NCBI RefSeq assembly: GCF_029407905.1
Contig: NC_073637.1
Location: 48,856,501 to 48,920,500 of the forward strand
Reading direction: 5' to 3'
DNA length: 64,000 nucleotides
From: Bubalus kerabau
Lineage: Eukaryota > Chordata > Mammalia > Artiodactyla > Bovidae
Below are positions 1-9,524 of this stretch, piece after piece. The notes below the pieces were generated by a model that was not told the origin of the DNA, did no database searches, and saw nothing but the letters and a program-made list of their open reading frames with translations. Within the stretch, counting starts at the first letter, position 1. Each line of letters opens with the position of its first letter. Made by a program: the position numbers and the translations under genes.

Positions 1-20
1 CAGTGTCTCTTTTGCTGTCT

Positions 21-2382
21 GGCTCACTTCCCTCTGTACAATAGGCTCCAGTTTCATCCACCTCATTAGAACTGATTCAAATGTATTCTTTTTAATGGCT
101 GAGTAATACTCCATTGTGTATATGTACCACTGCTTTCTTATCCATTCATCTGCTGATGGACATCTAGGTTGCTTCCATGTCCTGGCTATTATAAACAGTG
201 CTGCGATGAATATTGGGGTACACGTGTCTCTTTCCCTTCTGGTTTCCTCAGTGTGTATGCCCAGCAGTGGGATTGCTGGATCATAAGGCAGGTCTATTTC
301 CAGTTTTTTAAGGAATCTCCACACTGTTCTCCATAGTGGCTGTACTAGTTTGCATTCCCACCAACAGTGAAAGAGGGTTCCCTTTTCTCCACACCCTCTC
401 CAGCATTTATTGCTTGTAGACTTTTGGATCGCAGCCATTCTGACTGGTGTGAAATGGTACCTCATAGTGGTTTTGATTTGCATTACTCTGATAATGAGTG
501 ATGTTGAGCATCTTTTCATGTGTTTGTTAGCCATCTGTATGTCTTCTTTGGAGAAATGTCTATTTAGTTCTTTGGCCCATTTTTTGATTGGGTCATTTAT
601 TTTTCTGGAGTTGAGCTGTAGGAGTTGCTTGTATATTCTCGAGATTAGTTGTTTGTCAGTTGCTTCATTTGCTATTATCTTCTCCCATTCTGAAGGCTGT
701 CTTTTCACCTTGCTAATAGTTTCCTTTGATGTGCAGAAGCTTTTTTTTTTTTTTTTAAATTTCAATCATAATTTACTGATAGTCTTTAACTTTGGAAAAA
801 CAGAATAATTAGAATTAAAATAGTATTAAAAATAATTACCAGTAGTTTATATTAGGAAAGAATAGAGCCATAAATGGCTTAATTGCCCAATTAAGTAACT
901 AGATTCTTCTTTAGTCAACACTAACAGAATTCACATTTGAGCCAGTCAACAAAGCATATAAATATTTAACATCTCTTGAATAGAGCATCTTAGTGATAAC
1001 AGAGACTACCTACTGCTACCCATTGTCATGACTGTGCACAAATTAACCAGGTTAAACATCAGATACACTGGGAATCCTCCCAAAACTAACAATAGAATAT
1101 TCAACAAATTTTCTTAAAGATTCAGAAATAAAAATTGAACAATTATAACATGGATGAGACAGTACTTAAACAACTATCAACCTAATCAAAGACAGCTTTT
1201 AAGGTTAATTAGGTCCCATTTGTTTATTTTTGCTTTTATTTCCAATATTCTGGGAGGTGGGTCATAGAGGATCCTGCTGTGATGTATGTCAGAGAGTGTT
1301 TTGCCTATGTTCTCCTCTAGGAGTTTTATAGTTTCTGGTCTTACGTTTAGATCTTTAATCCATTTTGAGTTTATTTTTGTGTATGGTGTTAGAAAGTGTT
1401 CTAGTTTCATTCTTTTACAAATGGTTGACCAGCTTTCCCAGCACCACTTGTTAAAGAGATTGTCTTTAATCCATTGTATATTCTTGCCTCCTTTGTCAAA
1501 GATAAGGTGTCCATATGTGCGTGGATTTATCTCTGGGCTTTCTATTTTGTTCCATTGATCTATATTTCTGTCTTTGTGCCAGTACCATACTGTCTTGATA
1601 ACTGTGGCTTTGTAGTAGAGCCTGAAGTCAGGTAGGTTGATTCCACCAGTTCCATTCTTCTTTCTCAAGATCGCTTTGGCTATTCGAGGTTTTTTGTATT
1701 TCCATACAAATTGTGAAATTATTTGTTCTAGCTCTGTGAAGAATACTGTTGGTAGCTTGATAGGGATTGCATTGAATCTATAAATTGCTTTGGGTAGTAT
1801 ACTCATTTTCACTATATTGATTCTTCTGATCCATGAACATGGTATATTTCTCCATCTGTTAGTGTCCTCTTTGATTTCTTTCACCAGTGTTTTATAGTTT
1901 TCTATATATAGGTCTTTAGTTTCTTTAGGTAGATATATTCCTAAGTATTTTATTCTTTCCATTGCAATGGTGAATGGAATTGTTTCCTTAATTTCTCTTT
2001 CTGTTTTCTCATTATTTGTGTATAGGAATGCAAGGGATTTCTGTGTGTTGATTTTATATCCTGCAACTTTACTATAGTCATTGATTAGTTCTAGTAATTT
2101 TCTGGTGGAGTCTTTAGGGTTTTCTATGTAGAGGATCATGTCATCTGCAAACAGTGAGAGCTTTACTTCTTCTTTTCCAATTTGGATTCCTTTTATTTCT
2201 TTTTCTGCTCTGATTGCTGTGGCCAAAACTTCCAAAACTATGTTGAATAGTAATGGTGAAAGTGGGCACCCTTGTCTTGTTCCTGACTTTAGAGGAAATG
2301 CTTTCAATTTTTCACCATTGAGGATAATGTTTGCTGTGGGTTTGTCATATATAGCTTTTATTATGTTGAGGTATGTTCCTTC
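21..2382 (-). pseudogene. L1 ORF2 C-terminal half (RT core to C-terminal tail), interrupted
   Basis: ORF2p is the endonuclease/reverse transcriptase that drives L1 target-primed reverse transcription. Read right to left, the frame is open from the inversion point to the nested insert. It shows the RQGCPLS motif (about 2266-2277) and the catalytic FADD box at 2140-2151, followed by thumb and connection regions. The frame then resumes beyond the 449-base insert towards the cysteine-rich tail, but the C-terminus is lost in the 78-base deletion. The first 21 or so codons of the open frame near 2445 are not ORF2; they are inverted 5'UTR read through. RT motif A lies in the other half at 5353, so the catalytic centre is split across the inversion. 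Confidence 0.9.
745..1193 (-). mobile_element. Nested retrocopy of an unidentified transcript 3' end
   Basis: This segment of about 449 bases interrupts the L1 ORF2 sequence, which reads through cleanly without it when compared with the copy at 7620-7650. Its left edge is a run of 16 T. Read as the complement it is an AT-rich 3'UTR-like sequence ending in poly(A). The variant signal AGTAAA lies about 20 bases before the tail. The 7-base word AGCTTTT sits at both edges (738-744 and 1194-1200) as a probable target-site duplication. No coding frame or known repeat family is recognisable. It could be a 5'-truncated processed pseudogene or a transduced 3' flank. Confidence 0.7.
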
Positions 2383-2578
2383 TGGACATTTCATTACACT
2401 CCAGAGAGAAGAAATACAGCTCCATCCACCAGAGCATCGACACAAGCTTCCTTAACCAGGAAACCTTGACAAGCCACCTGTACAAACCCACACACAGTGA
2501 GGAAATGCCAAAATAAAGAGAACTGCACAAACTGCCAGAACACAGAAAGGACATCCCAAACTCAGCAATTTAAACAAG
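2383..2578 (+). other. L1 5'UTR remnant
   Basis: About 196 bases upstream of the ORF1 start match the distal end of the bovine L1 5'UTR. The element is truncated here. The bulk of the L1 internal promoter is probably missing, so autonomous transcription is unlikely. Confidence 0.7.
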
Positions 2579-3507
2579 ATGAAGAGACAGAGGAATACCC
2601 AGCAGATAAAGGAACAGGATAAATACCCACCAAACCAAACAAAAGAGGAAGAGATAGGGAATCTACCTGAAAAAGAATTCCGAATAATGATAGTGAAATT
2701 GATCCAAAATCTTGAAATTAAAATGGAATCACAGATAAATAGCCTGGAGGCAAGGATTGAGAAGCTGCAAGAAAGGTTTAACAAGGATTAGAAGAAATAA
2801 AAAAGAGTCAATATATAATGAATAATGCAATAAGTGAAATTAAAAACACTCTGGAGGCAACAAATAGTAGAATAACAGAGGCAGAAGATAGGATTAGTGA
2901 ATTAGAAGATAGAATGGTAGAAATAAATGAATCAGAGAGGATAAAAGAAAAACGAATTAAAAGAAATGAGGACAATCTCAGAGACCTCCAGGACAATATT
3001 AAACGCTACAACATTCGAATCATAGGGGTCCCAGAAGAAGAAGAAGACAAAAAGAAAGACCATGAGAAAATACTTGAGGAGATAATAGTTGAAAACTTCC
3101 CTAAAATGGGGAAGGAAATAATCACCCAAGTCCAAGAAACCCAGAGAGTCCCAAACAGGAAAAACCCAAGGCGAAACACCCCAAGACACATATTAATCAA
3201 ATTAACAAAGATCAAACACAAAGAACAAATATTAAAAGCAGCAAGGGAAAAACAACAAATAACACACAAGGGAATACCCATAAGGATAACAGCTGAGCTT
3301 TCAATAGAAACTCTTCAAGCCAGGAGGGAATGGCAAGACATACTTAAAATGATGAAAGAAAATAACCTACAGCCCAGATTATTGTACCCAGCAAGGATCT
3401 CATTCAAGTATGAAGGAGAAATCAAAAGCTTTTCAGACAAGCAAAAGCTAAGAGAATTCTGCACCACCAAACCAGCTCTCCAACAAATACTAAAGGATAT
3501 TCTCTAG
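2579..3507 (+). pseudogene. L1 ORF1 (RNA-binding coiled-coil protein), frameshifted
   Basis: ORF1p is the trimeric nucleic-acid-binding chaperone of the L1 ribonucleoprotein. The ATG at 2579 opens a frame starting MKRQRN that stops at 2789-2791. The rest, from about 2792 to the stop at 3505-3507, is in another frame and otherwise open. One missing base near 2787-2789 explains the break. Heptad-rich coiled coil occupies roughly 2820-2960. An RRM-like segment (IRIIGVPE, about 3015) and the C-terminal domain (ARISFKYEGEI, about 3390-3425) follow. At about 309 codons, the intended length is normal for mammalian ORF1p. Confidence 0.9.
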
Positions 3508-3558
3508 ACAGGAAACACAAAAACGGTGTATATATTCGAACCCAAAACAATAAAGTAA

Positions 3559-5410
3559 ATGGCAAAGGGATCATACTTATCAGTAATTACCTTAAACGTA
3601 AATGGGTTGAATGCCCCAACCAAAAGACAAAGACTGGATGAATGGATACAAAAACAAGACCCCTGCATATGTTGTCTACAAGAGACCCACCTCAAAACAG
3701 GGGACACATACAGACTGAAAGTGAAGGGCTGGAAAAAGATTTTCTATGCAAATAGGGACCAAAAGAAAGCAGGAGTAGCAATACTCATATCAGATAAAAT
3801 AGACTTTAAAACAAAGGCTGTGAAAAGAGACAAAGAAAATCACTACATAATGATCAAAGGATCAATCCAAGAAGAAGATATAACAATTATAAATATATAT
3901 GCACCCAACATGGGAGCACCGCAGTATGTAAGACAAATGCTAGCAAGTATGAAAGGAGAAATTAACAATAACACAATAATAGTGGGAGACTTTAATACCC
4001 CACTCACACCTATGGGTAGATCAACTAAACAGAAAATTAACAAGGAAACACAAACTTTAAATGATACAATAGACCAGTTAGACCTAGTTGATATCTATAG
4101 GACATTTCATCCCAAAACAATGAATTTCACCTTTTTCTCAAGCGCACATGGAACCTTCTCCAGGATAGATCACATCCTGGGCCATAAAGCTAGCCTTGGT
4201 AAATTCAAAAAAATAGAAATCATTCCAAGCATCTTTTCTGACCACAATGCTGTAAGATTAGATCTCAATTACAGGAGAAAAACTATTAAAAATTCCAACA
4301 TATGGAGGCTGAACAACACGCTGCTGAATAACCAACAAATCACAGAAGAAATCAAAAAAGAAATCAAAATTTGCATAGAAATGAATGAAAATGAAAACAC
4401 AGCAACCCAAAACCTGTGGGACACGGTAAAAGCAGTCCTAAGGGGAAAGTTCATAGCAATACAGGCATACCTCAAGAAACAATAAAAAAGTCAAATAAAT
4501 AACCTAACTCTACACCTAAAGCAACTAGAAAAGGAAGAAATGAAGAACCCCAGGGTTAGTAGAAGGAAAGAAATCTTAAAACTTAGAGCAGAAATAAATG
4601 CAAAAGAAACAAAAGAGATCATAACAAAAATCAACAAAACCAAAAGCTGGTTTTTTGAAAGGATAAATAAAATTGACAAACCATTAGCCAGACTCATCAA
4701 GAAACAAAGGGAGAAAAATCAAATCAATAAAATTAGAAATGAAAATGGAGAGATCACAACAGACAACACAGAAATACAAAGGATCATAAGAGAGTACTAT
4801 CAACAATTATATGCCAATAAAATGGACAACGTGGAAGAAATGGACAAATTCTTAGAAAAGTACAACTTTCCAAAACTCGACCAGGAAGAAATAGAAAATC
4901 TTAGCAGACCCATCACAAGCACGGAAATTGAAACTGTAATCAAAAATCTTCCAGCAAACAAAAGCCCAGGTCCAGACGGTTTCACAGCTGAATTCTACCA
5001 AAAATTTAGAGAAGAGCTAACACCTATCCTGCTCAAACTCTTCCAGAAAATTGCAGAGGATGGTAAACTTCCAAACTCATTCTATGAGGCCACCATCACC
5101 CTAATACCAAAACCTGACAAAGATCCCACAAAAAAAGAAAACTACAGGCCAATATCACTGATGAACATAGATGCAAAAATCCTTAACAAAATTCTAGCAA
5201 TCAGAATCCAACAACACATTAAAAAGATCATACACCATGACCAAGTGGGCTTTATCCCAGTGATGCAAGGATTCTTCAATATCCGCAAATCAATCAATGT
5301 AATACACCACATTAACAAATTGAAAAATAAAAACCATATGATTATCTCAATAGATGCAGAGAAAGCCTTTGACAACATTCAACATCCATTTATGATAAAA
5401 ACTCTCCAGA
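3559..5410 (+). pseudogene. L1 ORF2 N-terminal half (endonuclease and start of RT), one nonsense codon
   Basis: The ATG at 3559 starts an AP-like endonuclease domain. Expected active-site motifs are visible in order: LNVNGLN, LQETH, IYAPN, GDFN, RIDHILG and SDHN. The frame meets a single TAA at 4483-4485, where related copies read GAA after KKQ, and then continues in the same frame to the inversion point at 5410. RT motif A (SIDAEKAFD, catalytic Asp codon 5353-5355) is present. Motif B and FADD are in the inverted half. Inversion and the nonsense codon each abolish function. Confidence 0.92.
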
Positions 5411-6194
5411 AATCAGTCATTACTTTTTATTTGAAATTGCTTCTCTATGAGAAGGGTGCAAAGAAGAGCATTATTAGGCATGAAGCAGTGAAAGTTCTGG
5501 GGTGCCATCATCCCATTCTACTGTCTTCCAAAAACCCCTTGATACTTTACTGCAGAGTCAGCTTACATGCAGCAAGTGTGGGAGTTAACCCCCTCACCCC
5601 ATGTCCATAGCAGACACTGTTAATCAATCACAACACTTAATTTTCCTGCTGAGCCTGCACTTGGCCTGAGACTTTTTCTCCACCCAGCACCAGGCAACCA
5701 CCATCAATTGATCCAAGTTGGCACTTAAAACAAAACTTATCTGCAATCTCCAGACACAGAACAATGCTGGAAAGGTGGAGTGTTCCTACATCTGATGTAC
5801 CTAACAGATGTGATAATTGTGGGTCCTAGGCCATTGGATACTGCTGGGGCTCCTTGGGTTCTGGAAAAATCCACCAGGAATAGGAGAGGCCTCTATCTAA
5901 CTGTATAAAGGGCCAGTATTCTGTCTTCGAGGCAGACTGATTCCATACATATCTATATCCTTTCCTCCTTCACATTCTGAGTTTCAGATCTTCAAGCTGA
6001 GAATTCTAAGCCCATTTGAAATAGAATGGTCAGAAACTACCAGAGAACCTGAAACTAAGGTAATCATTTAAATTCTGGATACCAGAGAACTTCCTAGAGT
6101 AAAGGTACATGTATATTGATGGGCAGATGGAGTGGAACTTGTTTTTAAGATGTGATCTCATATGTGTTCACATTTCCTATGTTGGCTGTAAATA
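5411..6194. other. Unassigned sequence, possibly a decayed LTR
   Basis: No gene is visible. A TATA-like TGTATAAAG near 5903 followed by a C/T-rich stretch is reminiscent of a retroviral-type LTR. I could not match a family or find paired TG...CA ends, so this is only a suggestion. Confidence 0.25.
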
Positions 6195-6253
6195 AAAACA
6201 GCTACTATTTATTTATCTGACAAGGTATTAAGCACCAAAGGACATGCACTTTC
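6195..6253 (-). mobile_element. MIR SINE, first part (split by L1)
   Basis: Resembles the antisense MIR segment normally running through TATTAAGCACC...ACTTT into CATTTAATC. The rest of the same MIR resumes at 9302. The last 15 bases are the left target-site duplication of the older L1. Confidence 0.55.
6239..6253. repeat. Left target-site duplication of the older L1
   Basis: AGGACATGCACTTTC pairs with AGGACATGTACTTTC at 9302-9316 (one mismatch), bracketing the L1 at 6254-9301. Confidence 0.8.
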
Positions 6254-6503
6254 TTTGTAAAAAATTAGTTTACTTATTTTAATTGGAAGAAAATTGCTTT
6301 ACAATGCTGTGATGGTTTTTGCCATATATCAACATAAATTAGCCACAGGTATACATGTGTTCCCCCCGCAATCCTGAACCCCACCTTCTACCTCCCTCCC
6401 CACCCCATCCCTCTGGGTTGTCCCAGAGCACCAGCTTTGGGTGCCCTGCTTCATGCATTGAACTTGTACTGGTCATCTGTTTTACATATGGTAATATACA
6501 TGT
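6254..6503 (-). mobile_element. Older L1, 3'UTR portion (antisense)
   Basis: Typical ruminant L1 3' end in antisense, including the TATACATGTGTTCCCC region and C-rich CCTCCCTCCCCACCCC stretch. It breaks off at the younger L1 and continues at 8495. Confidence 0.85.
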
Positions 6504-6519
6504 TGCAGTGCTATTTTCT
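6504..6519. repeat. Left target-site duplication of the young L1
   Basis: TGCAGTGCTATTTTCT is repeated exactly at 8479-8494 and flanks the young L1 precisely. Confidence 0.92.
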
Positions 6520-8478
6520 TTCTTTTTTTTTTTTTATTTTATTTTTAAACCTCAATCACTGTATTAGTTTTGCCAAACATCAAAACGAATCCACCACAGG
6601 TATACATGTGCTCCCCATCCTGATCCCTCCTCCCTCCTCCCTCTCCACACCATCTCTCTAGGTCGTCCCAGTGCACCAGCCCCAAGCATCCAGTATCGTG
6701 CATGGAACCTGGACTGGCAACTCGTTTCATACATGATATTACACATGTTTCAATGCCATTCTCCCAAATCTTCCCACCCTCTCCCTCTCCAACGGAGTCC
6801 ATAAGACTGTTCTATACATCAATGTCTCTTTTGCTGTCTTGTACACAGGGTTATTGTTACCATCTTTCTAAATTCCATATATATGCGTTAGTATACTGTA
6901 TTGGTGTTTTTCTTTCTGGCTTACTTCACTCTGTATAATAGGCTCCAGTTTCATCCACCTCATTAGAACTGATTCAAATGTGTTCTTTTTAATGGCTGAG
7001 TAATACTCCATTGTGTATATGTACCACTGCTTTCTTATCCATTCATCTGCTGATGGACATCTAGGTTGCTTCCATGTCCTGGCTATTATAAACAGTGCTG
7101 CGATGAACATTGGGGTACATGTGTCTCTTTCCCTTCTGGTTTCCTCAGTGTGTATGCCCAGCAGTGGGATTGCTGGATCATAAGGCAGGTCTATTTCCAG
7201 TTTTTTAAGGAATCTCCACACTGTTCTCCATAGTGGCTGCACTAGTTTGCATTCCCACCAACAGTGAAAGAGGGTTCCCTTTTCTCCACACCCTCTCCAG
7301 CATTTATTTCTTGTAGACTTTTGGATCGCAGCCATTCTGACTGGTGTGAAATGGTACCTCATAGTGGTTTTGATTTGCATTTCTCTGATAATGAGTGATG
7401 TTGAGCATCTTTTCATGTGTTTGTTAGCCATCTGTATGTCTTCTTTGGAGAAATGTCTGTTTAGTTCTTTGGCCCATTTTTTGATTGGGTCATTTATTTT
7501 TCTGGAGTTGAGCTGTAGGAGTTGCTTGTATATTCTCGAGATTAGTTGTTTGTCAGTTGCTTCATTTGCTATTATTTTCTCCCATTCTGAAGGCTGTCTT
7601 TTCACTTTGCTAATAGTTTCCTTTGATGTGCAGAAGCTTTTAAGGTTAATTAGGTCCCATTTGTTTATTTTTGCTTTTATTTCCAATATTCTGGGAGGTG
7701 GGTCATAGAGGATCCTGCTGTGATGTATGTCGGAGAGTGTTTTGCCTATGTTCTCCTCTAGGAGTTTTATAGTTTCTGGTCTTACGTTTAGATCTTTAAT
7801 CCATTTTGAGTTTATTTTTGTGTATGGTGTTAGAAAGTGTTCTAGTTTCATTCTTTTACAAATGGTTGACCAGCTTTCCCAGCACCACTTGTTAAAGAGA
7901 TTGTCTTTAATCCATTGTATATTCTTGCCTCCTTTGTCAAAGATAAGGTGTCCATATGTGCGTGGATTTATCTCTGGGCTTTCTATTGTGTTCCATTGAT
8001 CTATATTTCTGTCTTTGTGCCAGTACCATACTGTCTTGATAACTGTGGCTTTGTAGTAGAGCCTGAAGTCAGGTAGGTTGATTCCACCAGTTCCATTCTT
8101 CTTTCTCAAGATCGCTTTGGCTATTCGAGGTTTTTTGTATTTCCATACAAATTGTGAAATTATTTGTTCTAGCTCTGTGAAGAATACTGTTGGTAGCTTG
8201 ATAGGGATTGCATTGAATCTATAAATTGCTTTGGGTAGTATACTCATTTTCACTATATTGATTCTTCCGATCCATGAACACGGTATATTTCTCCATCTGT
8301 TAGTGTCCTCTTTGATTTCTTTCACCAGTGTTTTATAGTTTTCTATATATAGGTCTTGAGTTTCTTTAGGTAGATATATTCCTAAGTATTTTATTCTTTC
8401 CGTTGCAATGGTGAATGGAATTGTTTCCTTAATTTCTCTTTCTGTTTTCTCATTATTAGTGTGTAGGAATGCAAGGGA
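6520..8478 (-). mobile_element. Young 5'-truncated L1 (bovine type), antisense
   Basis: Begins with a T-rich tail (6521-6540), then the 3'UTR to 6867, then ORF2. It is truncated at 8478 inside the RT-thumb region. A perfect 16-base target-site duplication (6504-6519 and 8479-8494) and an undamaged ORF2 frame mark it as one of the youngest insertions here. It lies inside an older L1. It is very similar to the L1 3' half at 1-2382 in the same orientation. Confidence 0.95.
6868..8478 (-). pseudogene. L1 ORF2 C-terminal fragment, open frame without start
   Basis: The reading frame runs without a stop from the truncation point at 8478 to the natural stop at 6868-6870, ending in HIYGI as expected for bovine L1 ORF2. 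About 536 codons remain. The fragment lacks the endonuclease and the RT catalytic FADD box, so it is not a functional enzyme. It retains the cysteine-rich tail (KCWRGCGEKGTLFHCWWEC), thought to bind nucleic acid. Parts of the opposite strand also look open, but only as shadows of this frame. Confidence 0.92.
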
Positions 8479-8494
8479 TGCAGTGCTATTTTCT
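8479..8494. repeat. Right target-site duplication of the young L1
   Basis: Exact copy of 6504-6519. Confidence 0.92.
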
Positions 8495-9301
8495 CAAATC
8501 ATCCCATCCTCACCTTCTCCCACTGAGTTCAAAAGTCTGTTCTTTATGTCTGTGTCTCCTTTGCTTCCCTGTATGTAGGATCATCAGTACCATCTTTCTA
8601 GATTCCATATATATGCATTAATATACAGTATTTGTCTTTCTCTGTGTGACTTACTTCACTCTGTATAATAGGCTCCAGGTTCATCCACCTCATTAGAACT
8701 GATGCAAATGATTCCTTTATATGGTTGAATAATATATCACAACTTCCTTATGCATTCATCTGCCGATGAGCATCTAGGTTGCTTCTGTGCCCTAGCTATT
8801 GTAAATAGGCTGCAATGAACATTGGGGTGCATGTGACTCTTTCAGTTACAGTTTCCTCAAGGTATATATCCAGCAGTGGGATTGCTGGGTCATATGACAA
8901 TTCTTTCTTCAGTTTTTAAGGAATCTCTACACTGTTCTCCATAGTGGCTGTATCAGTTTGCATTCCCCCCAACAGTGTAAGAGGGTTCGCTTTTCTCCAT
9001 ACCCTCTCCAGCATTTATTGTTTGTAGACTTTTTGATGATGGCCATTCTGACTGGTGTGAGATATCTCATTGTGGTTTTGATTTGCCTTTCTCTAATAAT
9101 GAGTGATGTTAGGCATCTTTTCATGTGTTTATTAGCCATATGTATGTCTTCTTTAAAGAAATTTCTGTTTAGGTCTTTTCCCACTTTTTGATTGGATTGT
9201 TTGTTTTTCTGATATTGAGCTGCATGAGCTGCTTTTATATTTTGGAAATTAATTCTTTGTCAATTGTTTCATTTGCTATTATTTTTCCCATTCCAAGGGT
9301 T
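8495..9301 (-). mobile_element. Older L1, ORF2 C-terminal portion (antisense)
   Basis: Continues the L1 of 6254-6503 after the young insertion. It covers the 3'UTR/ORF2 boundary and the end of ORF2; the cysteine-rich tail can be read around 8930-9040 on the minus strand. The frame is broken, and the element is 5'-truncated at about 9301, next to the target-site duplication at 9302-9316. Confidence 0.88.
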
Positions 9302-9400
9302 AGGACATGTACTTTCATTTAATCTTTATATTATCTCTCTGAATACAACATCCCCATTTTATCACTGATGAAACTGAGGCCTATGATGCTGGGGATCTTA
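9302..9400 (-). mobile_element. MIR SINE, second part
   Basis: CATTTAATC...CATCCCCATTTTATCACTGATGAAACTGAGGC matches the antisense MIR core. It is the continuation of 6195-6253. The first 15 bases are the right duplication of the older L1. Confidence 0.65.
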
Positions 9401-9524
9401 ATTAAGATCAGACAGACTATATGTCTGTGTCGGACACAGTCTTGATGGAAACAGATGGCTAATTCTAAAAGATAATTGAAGAGAGTTTAATGAAAGAACT
9501 TTTTACAGAGATGAGGATAGGATT

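Larger units (their letters stand above)
1..2382 (-). mobile_element. L1 (bovine type) 3' half, antisense part of a 5'-inverted L1
   Basis: The + strand is the reverse complement of ruminant L1 ORF2 from the reverse transcriptase domain to the C-terminus. The first 20 bases match the L1 3'UTR, so the true 3' end and tail lie left of the window. Compared with the L1 at 6520-8478, about 78 bases are missing at the 20/21 boundary. That deletion removes the ORF2 stop and its last 16 or so codons. The element is split at 744/1194 by a nested insertion. At 2382 it abuts an L1 5'UTR running the other way. This half begins in ORF2 almost exactly where the sense half at 2383-5410 stops, so both are one insertion. 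Confidence 0.93.
2383..5410 (+). mobile_element. L1 (bovine type) 5' half, inverted relative to its 3' half
   Basis: In sense orientation this contains part of the L1 5'UTR, ORF1, a 51-base spacer and the first half of ORF2. It ends abruptly inside the reverse transcriptase domain, just after residues FMIKTLQK. The antisense half at 1-2382 restarts at EGTYLN, which in L1 follows only a few codons later. The two pieces are therefore complementary and nearly contiguous, with roughly a dozen bases lost. This is the signature of twin priming during a single L1 insertion. Unique flank begins at about 5411. Confidence 0.93.

Noticed and set aside
1286..1558. Open frame on the + strand opposite L1 ORF2, also seen at 7727-7999
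   Set aside because: It is the antisense shadow of the L1 ORF2 frame; its recurrence only reflects the two L1 copies.
6868..8325. Expressed long protein of about 485 residues
   Set aside because: It is the 5'-truncated C-terminal part of L1 ORF2 with no promoter, endonuclease or FADD box.
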